Assembly (NCBI GenBank): GCA_949130485.1
Contig: OX422184.1
Location: forward strand, 14,606,405-14,670,404
Source of the DNA: Agelas oroides
Lineage: Eukaryota; Porifera; Demospongiae; Agelasida; Agelasidae
Length of the DNA: 64,000 bases
Reading direction: 5' to 3'
In this document: in pieces, positions 22,667-35,280 of the stretch
Layout of the letters: every line of letters starts with the position of its first letter
How positions within the stretch are numbered: position 1 is the first letter of the stretch
Position numbers and translations under genes: made by a program
The notes under the pieces: model-generated
What the model was told of the DNA's origin: nothing
The model's database searches: none
The model's input: the letters and a program-made list of their open reading frames with translations, nothing else

Positions 22667-24616
22667 ATTTCTAATCCTGGCTCCTCCAAAGTGGAGATTA
22701 TATTATTGGGTAAAGATCATTGAGGATCCAGGCCGCTAATTGCTACATCACCATCAGAAATATTAGTTGATTCTTTGACATTGTAACTAAATTCACAGTA
22801 AATGTTTCAAATTGAGGACCAGATCAAAATGGCTGTAGTGAACAGCACACTACTTTATCACCATACTTCACAGCTCCAAGTTTACATGTACAAAGTGCAC
22901 CACGGAAGTCAAAAGAGCTGCGGACGCCTTGAAGATGAAGAGCGAAATCATAAATAGCTTGTGCTGCTACCAGGTATAGTACCGATATTGCATGGCAGCT
23001 TATTAAATCACATGACAATTATTACTAAAGTGGGAGCGTCCTACGTTGATCACATGAATGATGATGCACCGGAATTCGACAGCTTTTCTCGAGAATGTTA
23101 TCAGGCTCTCTCCTCCCCCTGCTTTTGAGGAGAGGATGAGGCTAGGTGTCTGCTGCTAAGGGACGTCCGTTAAGCGGGGTTCCACAGTAATCTCATTCTT
23201 ACAGGTGGAGGTTGCTCGTGGTTGCCCCACTTACTTATTCAATAACACTTACAGGTACAATCCTGAGAATAAAAGGAATGTCACTCGAAGTCTTTCCTTT
23301 CTGGGGGATGAACAAGAGGCCCAAGCACTGCAACGCCATCACTGCACAGGTTTCTATAAGTAAGAGTACCAAAAGCAATTAGAAACTGCATCCTGCCTAA
23401 TAGACAGGGTTGCTACACAGCAGATAAATATTTTCACATCAAATAAATGACTCAGTGGTGAAATTTCACTACTGTATAATGGGAAATGTGCAATGGATGT
23501 TTCGGGATTTATGCAGACTGACCTGCTTCTGTAAATTGATGGTGTCACTACATTGACCATAAGCGTGTGTATGTCAATATGAACAAGTACCTGTGTGAAT
23601 AGTTCTCTAAAGTGTACAGTCTGTTTGCCACCTAAATATAGCCACTGTAGAGCAGAATCAGCTTGATACTGTACAGGATACCAACAAAGCCTAAGAGAAG
23701 ATCCAAAGCTGTAAAGTCAAGATCAGCAGGACTGACTCCTTCTATTCGAGAAGCCAGTTTCTCACCCACATAGCAGTCCAGATACTTTCGAAAACACAAT
23801 GGCCTGCACAAAAAAGGAAGACTCAGCCTTGTTACACCAGCTTGCTTCTTTGAGTTGGTTTGCATGTGAGGCATGGCATTCAGCTGGTAGGGGTGTGGTC
23901 TGAGGGTGGCACTTCATTCAATGAAAACATAAAACCGGCGAAAGTTTCTTCTGAAGGGTCTGGAGGCATTCTGCAAATTTTTCTACCACCAAAAATTTCC
24001 CACTATATAGTACGTGATCAAAAATACCCAAGTTAGGTCATTGTCTACTACTTTAGAATGCCATACACATGCACACATTCCTTAATTTACCATGATCTGT
24101 GTCTTCAGTGTATTCGCTGACAAGTCCCTGAATTGCTGTGCTTGTCACTTGTGTTTCTTTGCAGTAGCTCACAACTGCTCTGGCACACTTAAGGTAGTCA
24201 TCATCAAATTTCTCCCGAAGATCTTCACTGTGCACTACAAGGGCAAACTCCTGCGCAACCTAGACAAGAAGAGAAATATCTAATTAGCCCAGTTCCTCAC
24301 GATGCTACACGCGATGTTGACAATCACGACGACTGCCACGGCTCTCTGGAGCAACGACAGCTTCGCTGAACGTGTACTTCAGGAACTAAGCCAAGAGGTA
24401 TCAAAGCAACTTGCATTGTCAGTGGTGACAGGGGACGACCTACCTAAGTTCATACTGCGAGCAACGAAAACCTCGGCGCTGGCCAGCGAACAAGCAAACA
24501 AGGCTATAGTGATTTCATGTCTACGTGTACACAAACACACTCAATGACAGAGCTAAACCAAACCTCACTATGCAAGAAATTGGGGGTTAAAGAGGGGGGA
24601 GGGTGGGGATGTATTT

Positions 24617-24712
24617 TCGGTAATAGTTATGCTCCTCTCTGGGGTGCACATTGGTGCTAATTAGAAACTGATGTTTAAAACCACCACCCCCCAGGGAGGG
24701 ATGTACACAGGT
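24617..24712. repeat. Diverged foldback MITE
   Basis: TAATAGTTATGCTCCTCTCTGGGG and CCCCCCAGGGAGGGATGT (first quoted here as TAATAGTTATGCTCC) form imperfect arms related to the TAGTTAAATCCCTCCC family at 427 and 27819. Confidence 0.6.
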
Positions 24713-24833
24713 GCAAGGTATAGTAATTAGAGTGTAATATGTAAATACAGACAACTGTAGTTAATGTTAAAATAGCACTTAATAACAAAGCTCGCTCAGC
24801 AAACACTGCAGCTGTGATCATTTTAAAGGCATA

Positions 24834-25020
24834 CCGTATAGCGCTAAAATTTTGAGGGTCTAAATTTTCGCGAATAGCGATTTTTGAAGATTTCGTTGAA
24901 ATAATTTCGCGAGTTCGTTGCACGCTGTACGCTGCCTGTCAAAACTTTTCGTTGAAATATTTTTGCAAACGTTTGAAAATTCGCAAAATTAAAGACCCGC
25001 AAAACTTTAGCGCTATACAG
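24834..25020. mobile_element. Mariner-type MITE, 187 bp, TA duplication
   Basis: The ends CCGTATAGCGCTAAA and TTTAGCGCTATACAG are inverted repeats flanked by TA on both sides (24832-24833 and 25021-25022). The AT-rich interior with CGCGAA/TTTCGCG words is also largely inverted. It lies in an intron of the SAMD3-like gene. Confidence 0.85.
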
Positions 25021-26454
25021 TATTTCTTTGAGGGTACTCCCCACAAAACATTACATCACCACCTAATTAACAACTATAGTGTGTCATGAACTGGCAGTAT
25101 CCACCTACACTTATATAATACTTACAAAGCTGCCTTTCTTCAGCAAGGGGAACTTGGCAATGATATCTTTGACTGAGAGTGAGGTCTCATTCATTATCCA
25201 GTGGAGTCGCTGTGTGAAAGTACGAGCCATCAACTCCTTCATAAGGTCATGCCGGGGTTTGGATTTTAAACATTCAGCATCAAGAAGGCGCAAATTTCAA
25301 TCACACGAGATTTCGTCCTCAGCTGTAGAGGGTGGAACAGTTGGATAGGGATGCTTGTTTGTTTTCTCAATCTTACAGCGCTTTCGGACTGGCTCAGCTC
25401 CATCAGCTGCACCAGAACCCCGATTCTGGTTTTGGCATCGATGGTATATAAACCACTTCCACGAATGCTGTTTAGAAAGAGACAGAGTAACTAAAGGTTC
25501 AATATGATAAGAACACATGCAGCATGTACCTGTCCCTCGCCTTCATCATCAGCAAGAAACTTCCATTTATCAACCAAGGCTCGCGCAACAACGTTGCAAT
25601 CCGCCATAGTTGGACGCTGGACATGTGTCATTAGAATTGTGCTCATGGTACGGACAATCCATTTGCGATCATCATCTGTCAGCACATTCCTTTCCAGATT
25701 TTTCTCTGTAGCTGGTCGAAATTTGGGTATTGGAAATGGATTCGGCACAACATGGCTACTGTCCTAAATTTAAAAAAGAGAAATTTCATTTACACCAGTG
25801 CTTTGAGTACCGTGGTTACAGAATTAACCCTTGAACTGTGGTTGTTGCTCATATGCAATGTGGACTAGCATGCACTAACTACGGCTATTGCATATATGTA
25901 ACAAGGCATTAAAGTATTGCTCAACGCACAAAGTCAAGAAGCTTTGCAAGGCTTTCGGACAAACCCCTGACTGTTAAGTAGTAATTCATCTAGGCCACAC
26001 CATTCCACTTACATCACTATTCAGGAAAGACTGGAAGGGCTGGTACTAGCTCATAAATTTTTACAAGGATTGCCAAACACAAATGGGAGAGCAAATGGCC
26101 TCCAGTTTTCAGTTATAGTAGGAATGTTACCTTGAAACAATTTGAAAATTGGCTGACTTTGTCAGAAATGAAAGTATTATGTGAGAAAATCGGTACCATT
26201 TCTAATCACCAATAGATAGCAGTAGAGAATAGTTTAGGAATAAAATACTCAAAAGGAGTGTCTGGTAACCTACCTAGTGGAAGTGTACATGCACGTGCAC
26301 TTTCAAGTGACTTTTGATCAGCAATCTGATGTGGATTTATCGGAAATACTAACTGTGGCAATTTGGGGTTATCTAAAGATCTCACAAGTCGCTTTCGCGG
26401 AGTAGAGGAAGTAGTGGTAGACTTCAACTCAGAAGATCCGTGTGTAGCAGTAGA

Positions 26455-26790
26455 CTGCGGTGAGAGTGGGTATGCAGTTGGCATCTTCCTCTCATCAGGG
26501 TTTGTAATACTAGACTGTGGTGAGAGTGGGTATGCAGTTGGCGTCTTCCTCTCATCAGGGTTTGTAATACTAGACTGTGGTGAGAGTGGGTATGAGTTGG
26601 CGTCTTCCTCTCATCAGGGTTTGTAATACTAGACTGTGGTGAGAGTGGGTATGGAGTTGGCGTCTTCCTCTCATCAGGGTTTGTTATACTAGACTGTGGT
26701 GAGAGTGGGTATGGAGTTGGCGTCTTCCTCTCATAAGGGTTTGTTATACTAGACTGTGGTGAGAGGGGGTACGGAGTGGGACTCTTCCTC
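26455..26790. repeat. Coding minisatellite, six units of about 60 bp
   Basis: The unit contains GACTGCGGTGAGAGTGGGTA, GTTGGCGTCTTCCTCTCATC and AGGGTTTGTAATACTA, repeated six times with few changes. On the minus strand it encodes the PTPYPLSPQSSITNPDERK repeat. The third unit from the left has GGGTATGAGTTGG instead of GGGTATGCAGTTGG, a single-base loss that shifts the frame. Confidence 0.92.
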
Positions 26791-27818
26791 CCATTACTTG
26801 CATAAGCCTGTTTAGGACAAAGCACACATTCATAAGTGAAGCAGTGAAATAAAAAATAAAAAAACACCTTGCCTAGCAGATACTACACACAACACATGCA
26901 TTTGATAATAGCCGCACTAGATACATGCACACACCTTCACCCTTGGAGAAAACCCATAGCTAGATGTTTCACTGAAGTTCATAGGCTGAGGGCTCGGATG
27001 TGGAGATTGTAAGTTAGTCTGCAAAACAAGTGACAAGGTTCCAACATAATACCACTGGCAAAAGTACGTAACTTATTCATACCCGATTTGATGACGTCAC
27101 GCGGTTACACGGGTGGAATAAATTTCGAGGTCTGTGTGTAGACTGTATTGCTACCTCCGATGGTGCCATTGCACTCGTATCGTGGATAATGTACGAGTGC
27201 AGTGACACTTGATGAGGGGCTGACCGACGTAGACACACATTACTGTTACATATTGTGCAAAGTAGCTCAATAACTCGCTTCCCACAAGGCTCTCCTGTGT
27301 ATACTCTAGTATATTCTTACAAAAACTTGAAGTGCTTTTTGTGCAAAGCAAAGCAATTCACGAATAAGGCTAGGCCACACCTATTGACTTACATCATCAC
27401 TCTAAATGACCAGCCAAAATTTGCCTAACACACAAATAACAGCAAGTAATTGATAAACTATAGTTCAGCCTAATCACACACAAGGTACACAAATTAAGCC
27501 ACTGGCATTGCCAGTCACCAAGGTGTCAGACTCCACAATATTGATGTCCCAAGCAATGGTAGCAGGTTTTACCTTGCAGAAGCACTAGTAGTGGAATATT
27601 TATCTGTTGAAGACTGAAAGGTGGGCTGTTACAGAAACAATCATGGTTTCACAGCTATTTTTGCAACTTGGCGTTCAGTCATCTGCAGGACTGGGGGAAG
27701 CAAGAATAAACCTGTCCAAGTTCTGAAAAGTCTGATATAACCCGTTACCTAGGCAACGTATAAGAATGTTGCTCATATCTCTCTTGTACAGTGATGTTGC
27801 CTAGGTAACAGGTTATAT

Positions 27819-27918
27819 AATAGTTAAATCCCTCCCTGGGGTGTGGTTTTGCATATTGGTGTCTGCTACTGACACCAATGCTTAAAACAACCACCCCCCA
27901 GGGAGGGATTTAACTATT
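27819..27918. mobile_element. Foldback MITE (TAGTTAAATCCCTCCC family), copy 2
   Basis: Same hairpin as 427-527, adjoining the second SAM exon in the duplicate. Both copies hold it at the same place, so the insertion predates the duplication. Confidence 0.8.
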
Positions 27919-28240
27919 ACTAAAATATGATGCTCAGGTTCTTTGTAATAGTTAAATCCCAGCACATCACGGAGGCAGTCGGGGCCTGGAAGAGTAGCGA
28001 ACGCCGTCACGATCGCTTCACCATCCATATCTTGATCTGTTGAAAGAAAATACAGAACATGGGAGTTAGACAACGTACTACTACTACTAATCGTTTGGAA
28101 AAGTTGCACTGTACTACATTTCACCATTTCACTTAGCCAGACTAACCTGAAAAAGCTTCGACTACTTCTTCCACGAAGACCCAAGGCTTAGTACGCAACC
28201 ACGCACACATTTCAGTTACAGTTTTCTCCTCAAACGCCAT

Positions 28241-28434
28241 GGTTTAGGATCGTTTCTCGTGGATGCGACTGCAGGCTCAAACGGTCAAACCTGCCCGGCG
28301 TCAATTAGGAATACATGTGTAGCCCAATAATTGATTGACCTTTAGTACTAAATTACACTACTATACTATAGTGTTGTCCTGTGCCCAGCCCGCGCACGCC
28401 TCCCGGCGTGGACTGGGGAAGAGACTCCTAACAC
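28241..28434. promoter_or_regulatory. Putative bidirectional promoter, copy 2
   Basis: 194 bp between the ATG of the minus-strand SAMD3-like gene (28240) and the ATG of the plus-strand C2H2/Tnp2-like gene (28435). The spacing equals copy 1. A GC-rich patch (CCAGCCCGCGCACGCC) lies near the plus-strand start. Promoter activity is inferred from layout only. Confidence 0.45.
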
Positions 28435-31400
28435 ATGACCGACATGGCAGAAGACCGATTCAAGCTGGAGCAGTTATGCCATTGTTTAGTCATTTCTAGC
28501 CTGATCATCGTACTCTTGCTGCTTGGCAGCATAGGAGAGACCAAAGGGATGGTGTACAATTGCAAACTGTGCAGCTTCCAATCTAGGGAGCGCCTACCCC
28601 TTGTGAAGCATATGTTTGAAGTACATTCTGTTGAACCTCGCTTCACATACACTTGTAGCATCAAAGGCTGTCCTCACACCTTTCATACTGGTGCTACATA
28701 CTCTTCATTCGTGACACATGCAAAGCGGACCCACCCCAATTGGAGACACAAAATGTTAGATGATGAAACCACAGCAGATCCTGCCACTCCTAGTATCCCT
28801 CCAGAACACGAAGATTTCATGATGCCACCAATTGCAAGCATGGATGATGACATGCACACAGCAGATGAGGGCGTAGACATTCAGAAAACTGCAGCGATAT
28901 TTTTGCTAATTCTGAAAGAGAAGTACCGACTTACCCAATCTGCAGTTGATTTTGCTGTTGGTTATGTCAGACAGATGATATCGTTAGTGTGTGAACAATC
29001 AAAGCAGTCTGTGACAGATACTCTCTGCATGACAGATCAGAGTGGAGATATACCAGATCTTACTGGCTGTTTTGAACACGCTGATATTTTCAGTGGGTTG
29101 GAGACGGAGTACCTACAAACCAAGTTCTATAAAAGCCACTTCAATCTTGTGGTAAGGCATTTTGGAATGACTCATAATGAATGACCTGCATTGAGATTCC
29201 CGGGTTCATTGCCAGCAAATTTGTGCATATACATGCATCCTAATGAGTGTTGTCCTTGGGTTGTGCACTTGCATGCATGGACAGTTGTGTTTAGGCTACA
29301 ATTCATGCATGTCACCACTTCCATGTCAGCTGCTTGGTTATGTGTATAGGAACCTGTAACAGTTGAACTTGGTACAACATGGAGCTACCAGAAAAGTGGT
29401 GTGAAACGGCGCCTTGTCGAAAAGAGAGACACATTCCAGTATGTCCCCTTAATTCCTAACTTGAAAGCCCTGATGCAAAATCCACAAGTGTACGAAGAGG
29501 TTAGTTTTAGCTTGTAACTTACCTGCATGTCAAAATTATCACCTTACCATTCTACAATACAGATTTGCAAAACCCATGCTCGAAGTGATGGACACTTAGC
29601 TGACTTCTGTGATGGTTCACTATATCAGTCACACCCACTCTTTGCTTCTGATCCACATGCCCTACAGTTGATTGCATATTACGATGATGTAGAGGTATGT
29701 AATCCTCTTGAGGCACATCGTGGCGTCCACAAACTGGGTAAATGGTATTAATTTTTACATTATCTCTGTACTATATAACATAATATGTATTAACTCTCGA
29801 CATGCATTTGTTTCCTTTATAGCGCTCTTTTACTATGTTCTTGGAAATATCCGTCCAAGCCTGCGCTCAACTTTGAGGACCATCCAGTTGATTGCATGTG
29901 TTACACATGTAAACCTGCAGAAATATGGGTTTCAGAAGGTACTGCAGCCATTTATTGATGACGCCAACAGTCTTGCAGAGGTGTGTCGTAAGTGACAATT
30001 CACTGTCATGCTGATGTGTTCTGCACTTAGAGTAAGGGATGTAGGAAGTATGCACAACCTTGCATGAAAACATCATTGCTCCAATCTATTTTCAGCCTGA
30101 GAAAGGTGAATACTGCGGGTTGGGATACAAAGCTGGAGATATGCATAATTGGTCATTGTCAGATTGTTGGTCCATGTACATTTCGTGTTCTTTAGTTTCA
30201 GAATGATATTGAAGTTTATCTGGCTTACAAAAAAGTTTGCCTCGATTAAACTATGCATTTCATATGTCTTATGTATAGGGTGTTGAAGTCACAGTCCAGG
30301 GTCATACAGTGAGAATACAAGGTACCGTTCTTGTAATGCTAGCGGACACACTTGCAGCACACAGTGTTGGTGGTTTTAAGGCTGGAGTTGGATTTGCTCT
30401 ACGAAAGTGTCGTGACTGTCTGGCAACAGGAGACACCATGTCTACAAAGGTTTGAAGTTTGGGATTGATTATTACTTTCTCACATTCACTTTACTTTACT
30501 GGCCTCGTGCCAGACTAGACCCATGCAGGCTTGCAGAAGTGTTGAAGCTTTGTAATTGTTAGTGTAGGATTACAAATTGGTCAGTGTTGGATAATCAATC
30601 TCATAACAGTACATTGTACTTTCAGCGGTGCTGGTCTCCTTCTCCGCTAAACACCAATCTTTTGATTGTCAGTTCTACACTTCTGGCCCAAAGATTTTGA
30701 CTTGTGACACCAGACCACTTCTCCTTGCATGATCTGGGTGGGTCTGGGCATGAGACTAAACCTACATCACCATATAAAGTAGCACATATTGTCCTTTCTT
30801 CATAATACAGTTTAGAGCTCGATACTTCACTCCGCGAGATCCATCATCCTATGACTATCACTGTTCACTACTGAATGGACCTCTTGCTCATGAAGATTCA
30901 GTTACATATGGCATCAATTTCAGAAGTCCTCTGAACGATCTACCATACTTTCATGTAGCAAATTCCCAACTTCCACAAGATGTTACGTTATGCTTGAAGG
31001 AACTGTTCCAATGGAAACAAAACTCCTCCTGAATGAGTTTATCAACGTACAACATTACTTCTCACTTGATCAGCTAAATGAGAGGCTAAGATGTTTCCCA
31101 TTTAGCCAGGAAGAGCTCAGAGACAAACCTACTGCTATCAACCAAAACGCCATGACTGGTGGAAGTCTAAATCAGTCAGGTAAGCATCTGAAGCATAGAA
31201 GCCTGGATGGTGAAGCCTCTGAGTGTGGGAAGTTATCCCTCTACTAATACTCAGGCCACACAAAGTCAATTTCCTGTTTGTGGTCAGTATGACCTATGTA
31301 ATAAGATGCAAAGACAGTGTTCACAGCCATCCAGGCTCTTATATTTCAGCTGTTTTGATGCCAGGTTGCCTGGTTATTTTAGAAGACCAGAACCAGGAAA

Positions 31401-33431
31401 ATAACCTTGTGGGGCCTTAATTTACATAATCATGCTGACCAGAAACAGGAAATTGACTTTGTGTGGCCTAAGTATTAGTAGAGGGTTAACTTCCTACAAT
31501 GTATCCCCTCACAGGCAGAAAGACAGATACACACACACACACAATTGCAAACCCACGCCTTCCTCTTTAATTATTGTACAGCTATTAATGACTATAAGGT
31601 ACTTGTTTCTTCTACAGCTGCTCAAATGTGGTTGCTTGCTACATACCTGCCCTTGATTGTTGCTGACAAGGTTCCATTGGATAATCCCCACTGGGAGTGT
31701 TACCTCCTACTTCTTGACATCATTCAGATATGTACCAGCCGTATAGTGTCACCTGACCTCGCAGGAAACTTAGAAGCATTAGTTGAACACCACCATCAAA
31801 CCTTCGTTTCCTGCTACCCTGGAGTCAGTCTCACACCCATGCAACACTACATGGTACACTTTCCATCTCTCCTTCTTAAGTGAGTAAATAACACAAGCAA
31901 TCTCTAATTTAATCACGTTCAGCTTGTGCATGAAGGTCAAGTTCCCCTTTTCCAACATCTCAGCTGCAGGGTTCCTTTCCCTTTCCTCCTCCCACTGTGA
32001 TGTAGTGAATTTCTATGTTTCTTGGGGAGTTTTTTAACTATAAAGTGATGTTTAGTAGGCAAAGGCTAAACACAGTATTCATAATAATAGCTTCTACTTT
32101 TTATTTTTCTTCTTTCTTTCATTCAGACTTGGCCCATTAATTAACGCATGGTGTATGCGAATGGAAGCAAAGAACAGTTATTTTAAATCAATTTCTCAAA
32201 TAGGAAATTTCAAAAATATTGCCTACAGTGTAGCCAAACGACACCAGTTGTTGCTGTGTGCACAACTGCAGAGTCAGGACTTCCTTTCATCTCAGTTGGA
32301 ATGTGGTGCAGGTAAGCAGCAATTACTGTGAAAAAAAATGTAGAACTTTTTATTATTATATGCATACATGTATACACATATGCACATACACACACATCAT
32401 TTATACATGCATGTGTGTGTGTCTAGTCTATAATGCATGTAAGTAGCCTCATGTAGCCTCATGTAGCCTCATTCCGATCCAAAGATGATGGGGAGAGAGG
32501 ACCAGAAGTGAGGCTAATATGCATGCATATCTGGAGATAATTTTGGGTTTTCTGTCCTGCATGTAGTTGGAAAACCAGTGTCATTGTCTGAGTTCACTGA
32601 ATACAAAGACAAAATCTACTCATTCCTGCCAGACAAGAGCAAGGAATATCACATTTACAGGTTAAGTATGACATTCAGAAATTGACATGGAAGAACTATA
32701 TATCTGTGCACTGTGCAGATGGCTACCGTTAAAGCAAAAAAGATGATAACCAATTAAACTATGAACACAAAAGGTTTATATGCAGAGATGGATGGGGGAA
32801 GGGGTGGGGGGTGGGGAAGAGGCATTTCCACTTTTTGTTGCATAGGATAACTGGTACTGTTGATAAACATGCACTAATTAGCATTAGAGGTGATTTATAA
32901 TTGCTGTCATATGCATTGACAAGGCCAGCTGTACCTGACTTCACTTTGTGCATCAGATGGCAGTCCCCGTGCATGCATCTCCCAGTTATCCCAGCGCAAC
33001 TGATGAGGCCTGGTATTGGGCGAAAGTGGGTGACTTTGCATAACATCTGTAGGCCAGCCTTTTTTCAAAGAGATGTATACTTCATTGATTGTTTATGCTT
33101 ACATTCATGCAGGCCAAAATGGGTAAAGTGCAACGGAGAAGTATATCGCTCTTCAGCTTTCCTCCTTACTGGATGGCAAGAAGATAACTTACCAGCCTTC
33201 TCCAGTATACAAGATATAATTGTGGTAGACAAGAATTTGTTTCTTATTGTGTGCAAGTTCACCACAGTTAGAATTGACCGCCACTTCCATAGTTTTGTAG
33301 TATCTAAAGTAGGAGCACAACAGCTAACTACACTAGATCAACTTGTTGATACCCACCCCTTATATGGTCACTATGTACGTGGAAACAGTTTAGTTTATAT
33401 CACGATGCGGTCTCATGTCCAAAACACATGA
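28435..33431 (+). pseudogene. C2H2 and Tnp2-like transposase-family gene, ten exons, one frameshift
   Basis: Exons: 28435-29151, 29350-29499, 29563-29737, 29823-29980, 30279-30449, 30811-31179, 31618-31879, 32127-32311, 32567-32660, 33113-33431, all with GT..AG borders and compatible phases. Order: hydrophobic stretch, zinc fingers (YNCKLCSF...H; CSIKGCPHTF...H..RTH), then YVPLIPNLKALM, SHPLFASDPHALQLIAYYDD, CNPLEAHRGVHKLG, LGNIRPSLRSTLR, ...LADTLAAHSVGGF...CRDC, and NAWCMRMEAKNSYFK. The PLIP.L..L, HP.FA.DP and D..NP.....KLG signatures parallel Transposase_21 (Tnp2), so I infer a transposase-derived gene. Exon 6 shifts frame near 30980-30990 (the frame ending WKQNSS stops; the next, MLEGTVPMETKLLLNEF, continues). 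Either a young pseudogene or a sequence error. Confidence 0.75.
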
Positions 33432-33454
33432 CTGTATTTCATACTATACTGTTG

Positions 33455-33460
33455 AATAAA
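33455..33460 (+). terminator. Polyadenylation signal AATAAA
   Basis: AATAAA lies 24 bp after the stop codon of the C2H2/Tnp2-like gene, at the right distance for its mRNA 3' end. Confidence 0.7.
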
Positions 33461-33464
33461 CATT

Positions 33465-35280
33465 TTATGTTGTGTTTCAGTAACATGTTGACTTCATAAT
33501 CATAGAAACTCTCTTATCAGTACTAAGAATCTGTTACAACAACAGGACAAAACAGCAAATAAATTTGCCACTTTAGCATTTAAAAATTTTTCAATACATC
33601 AAAACATTTGTTAAAGTAAGCATTTAAAGTTATAGCAAAAACTTAGTCACAAATACACACATATTGTTATATTTATAAAATATTGTGTTGTCTAGTATCA
33701 ACATTGTGTAACTATGACAATTTTTGCCGTAATGACAGATTAATTTTTACAGTGATTTAGGATCACTCCACATGCAATGGCTATGCTTTTTGGCTAACCT
33801 CAGGGTTGGGGCTAACTTTAGGCTTAAGGCTTTAACGAGGGAGAGGGTATGTTGACTGCACACATGGGTGGGTGCTCGCAGCTCAAGCATCAAAAATTGA
33901 GGGTGGGCAGTTGCACAGAGGAGGTCCTTTAATGGTGCTTGAATGGTTTAACTACCCCATACAAGTGCAGGACAATATGGTGGTTAATCGCTAAAAGCAG
34001 TGTCGCATGACTTGTTAATCTTTTAGGAGATTCACTATACTATGAATGAACACACCAGGTGTGCATGACTGAAGTCGAGTGGTCTATACAAGTAAAAGGT
34101 TAAAGTAGCAGCCATCTGGAATTTTTTTTTTGTTGGAGGCTCATCGCAGAATGACTGCCGGCACCTTTAATATACATAGTTAATTCAGAACATCAATGCT
34201 GTATGCACTACCTCAACTGTCAAATATCGTATTTCAAGGAAGATCTATATAGATTAAATAGCAAAATGGAAGCAGTCTACTTTGGTAATTTCTCATCCCC
34301 ATCCATGGTCATTCTAACCTGTCTGTGTGAACTTTTCTTGTTACGTTATGCAAGATTCAGCAATGATCGATGGATAGAAATAGACTACACTACTCAGTTT
34401 TGGCAAAGTTTCATTACCCATTGAAAATGCCATTACAAACTATAATTAAAATCCTAGCTACCATCTCTACTGTGCATAGTGATTACCTAGGATGAGAAAG
34501 TAATACTAACGTTTGCTTAGCATAATGCAATCATGTTGCTAACCTAAGTGTAGTAATTTTGACATACAGTAGGTGGTTGCAACATTGACTGTACTCATTC
34601 AACTGGGGCATGCTAGCCTCATTCCCAGGCCACTCCGAGATTTTTTCTCCAAGGCTGTGACATAAAATGTGGGAGTGGCTTTGGGAATGAGGCTATGGGC
34701 ATGCAGAGTCATCTCATATGTACACACTATGAGACTGTACTGCTAATATACTGTACCAGTGCATGGACTAAGACAAGGGTATGGATCTCTCTAGGAAACT
34801 ACAAGATGCTTCACACTACTTTTACCCTTCAAGCTCCCCCACAAACTATGTGCTGTAATACAGTTATAGTCCCACTCCTTTGCTATTGGTTAACACATCA
34901 TGATAGCATAACACAAGTAATAATATTTTTACAGCTGTGCACAAGATAGTTTTTGACCAGAGGGTCTTTGGTGTTGCCATTCACTGAAACAACAGCAATG
35001 TAGGTGTGCTGCTCGGTGAAGTTGTTGGACAGCAGCGGGTATCTTATACGTATAAGTACTGTTGAAGTAATCCATAGCATAGAACAACAAAATTAATGTT
35101 AATAGCAAAAGTCCAGACATTTCTCTTGGCTATGTACGAAGAATGAAAGTCATCAAAACTATTGTAACTGTAATTTACAAACAGGGTCATGCACTTGGCT
35201 CTTTGATTTCAGCATACTTAGACTTTCACTAGGTCACCTAGACTAAGGGAAGATTGTTGCATAAATGTAGTAGCTAATGA
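33465..35280. other. AT-rich intergenic stretch, no gene recognised
   Basis: Contains a hairpin repeat at 34613-34695 and only short frames without recognisable motifs. Confidence 0.5.
34613..34695. repeat. TAGCCTCATTCCCA hairpin
   Basis: TAGCCTCATTCCCAGGCCACTCC and its near reverse complement (GGAGTGGCTTTGGGAATGAGGCTA; core words TAGCCTCATTCCCA and GGGAATGAGGCTA) form a hairpin. The same word, usually TAGCCTCGTTCCCA, recurs at 4008, 5811, 8676-8705 (hairpin), 9762 and 32455, with fragments at 23100, so it marks an abundant short repeat. Confidence 0.8.

Larger units (their letters stand above)
23263..28240 (-). pseudogene. SAMD3-like gene (SAM domain, Pro/Ser repeats, C-terminal family region), damaged
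   Basis: Exons: 28240-28147 and 28036-27921 (SAM-like domain, MAFEEKTVTE... to LPGPDCLRDVLGF), 27018-26935, 26807-26274 (20-residue repeat PTPYPLSPQSSITNPDERK), 25763-25530 (VLTDDDRKWIVRTMSTILM...ALVDKWKFLADD), 25467-25126 (HSWKWFIYHRCQNQNR...MKELMARTFTQRLHWI), 24259-24091, and probably 23803-23682 and 23350-23263. The order SAM - linker - basic helical region - WF..L...NR - RR..I.....VK.I..KFP.L is that of SAMD3-like proteins, a family multiplied in sponges, cnidarians and fish. Two lesions are seen: a one-base loss in one repeat unit near 26594 and an in-frame TGA at 25297-25299. The function of this family is unknown; the 3' exons are uncertain. Confidence 0.6.
27767..28657. repeat. Segmental duplication, copy 2 (with 1-1265)
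   Basis: The uninterrupted counterpart of copy 1. The match ends at 28657, exactly where CACTACCAGG replaces AGCATCAAAGG in copy 1. Just upstream (27737-27814) an inverted repeat GTTACCTAGGCAAC...GTTGCCTAGGTAAC forms a short foldback. Confidence 0.92.

Noticed and set aside
26363..26626. Plus-strand frame with GESGYAVGVFLSSGF repeats
   Set aside because: Complement of the Pro/Ser repeat exon of the SAMD3-like gene. The neighbouring SAMD3-like exons and splice sites are on the minus strand.
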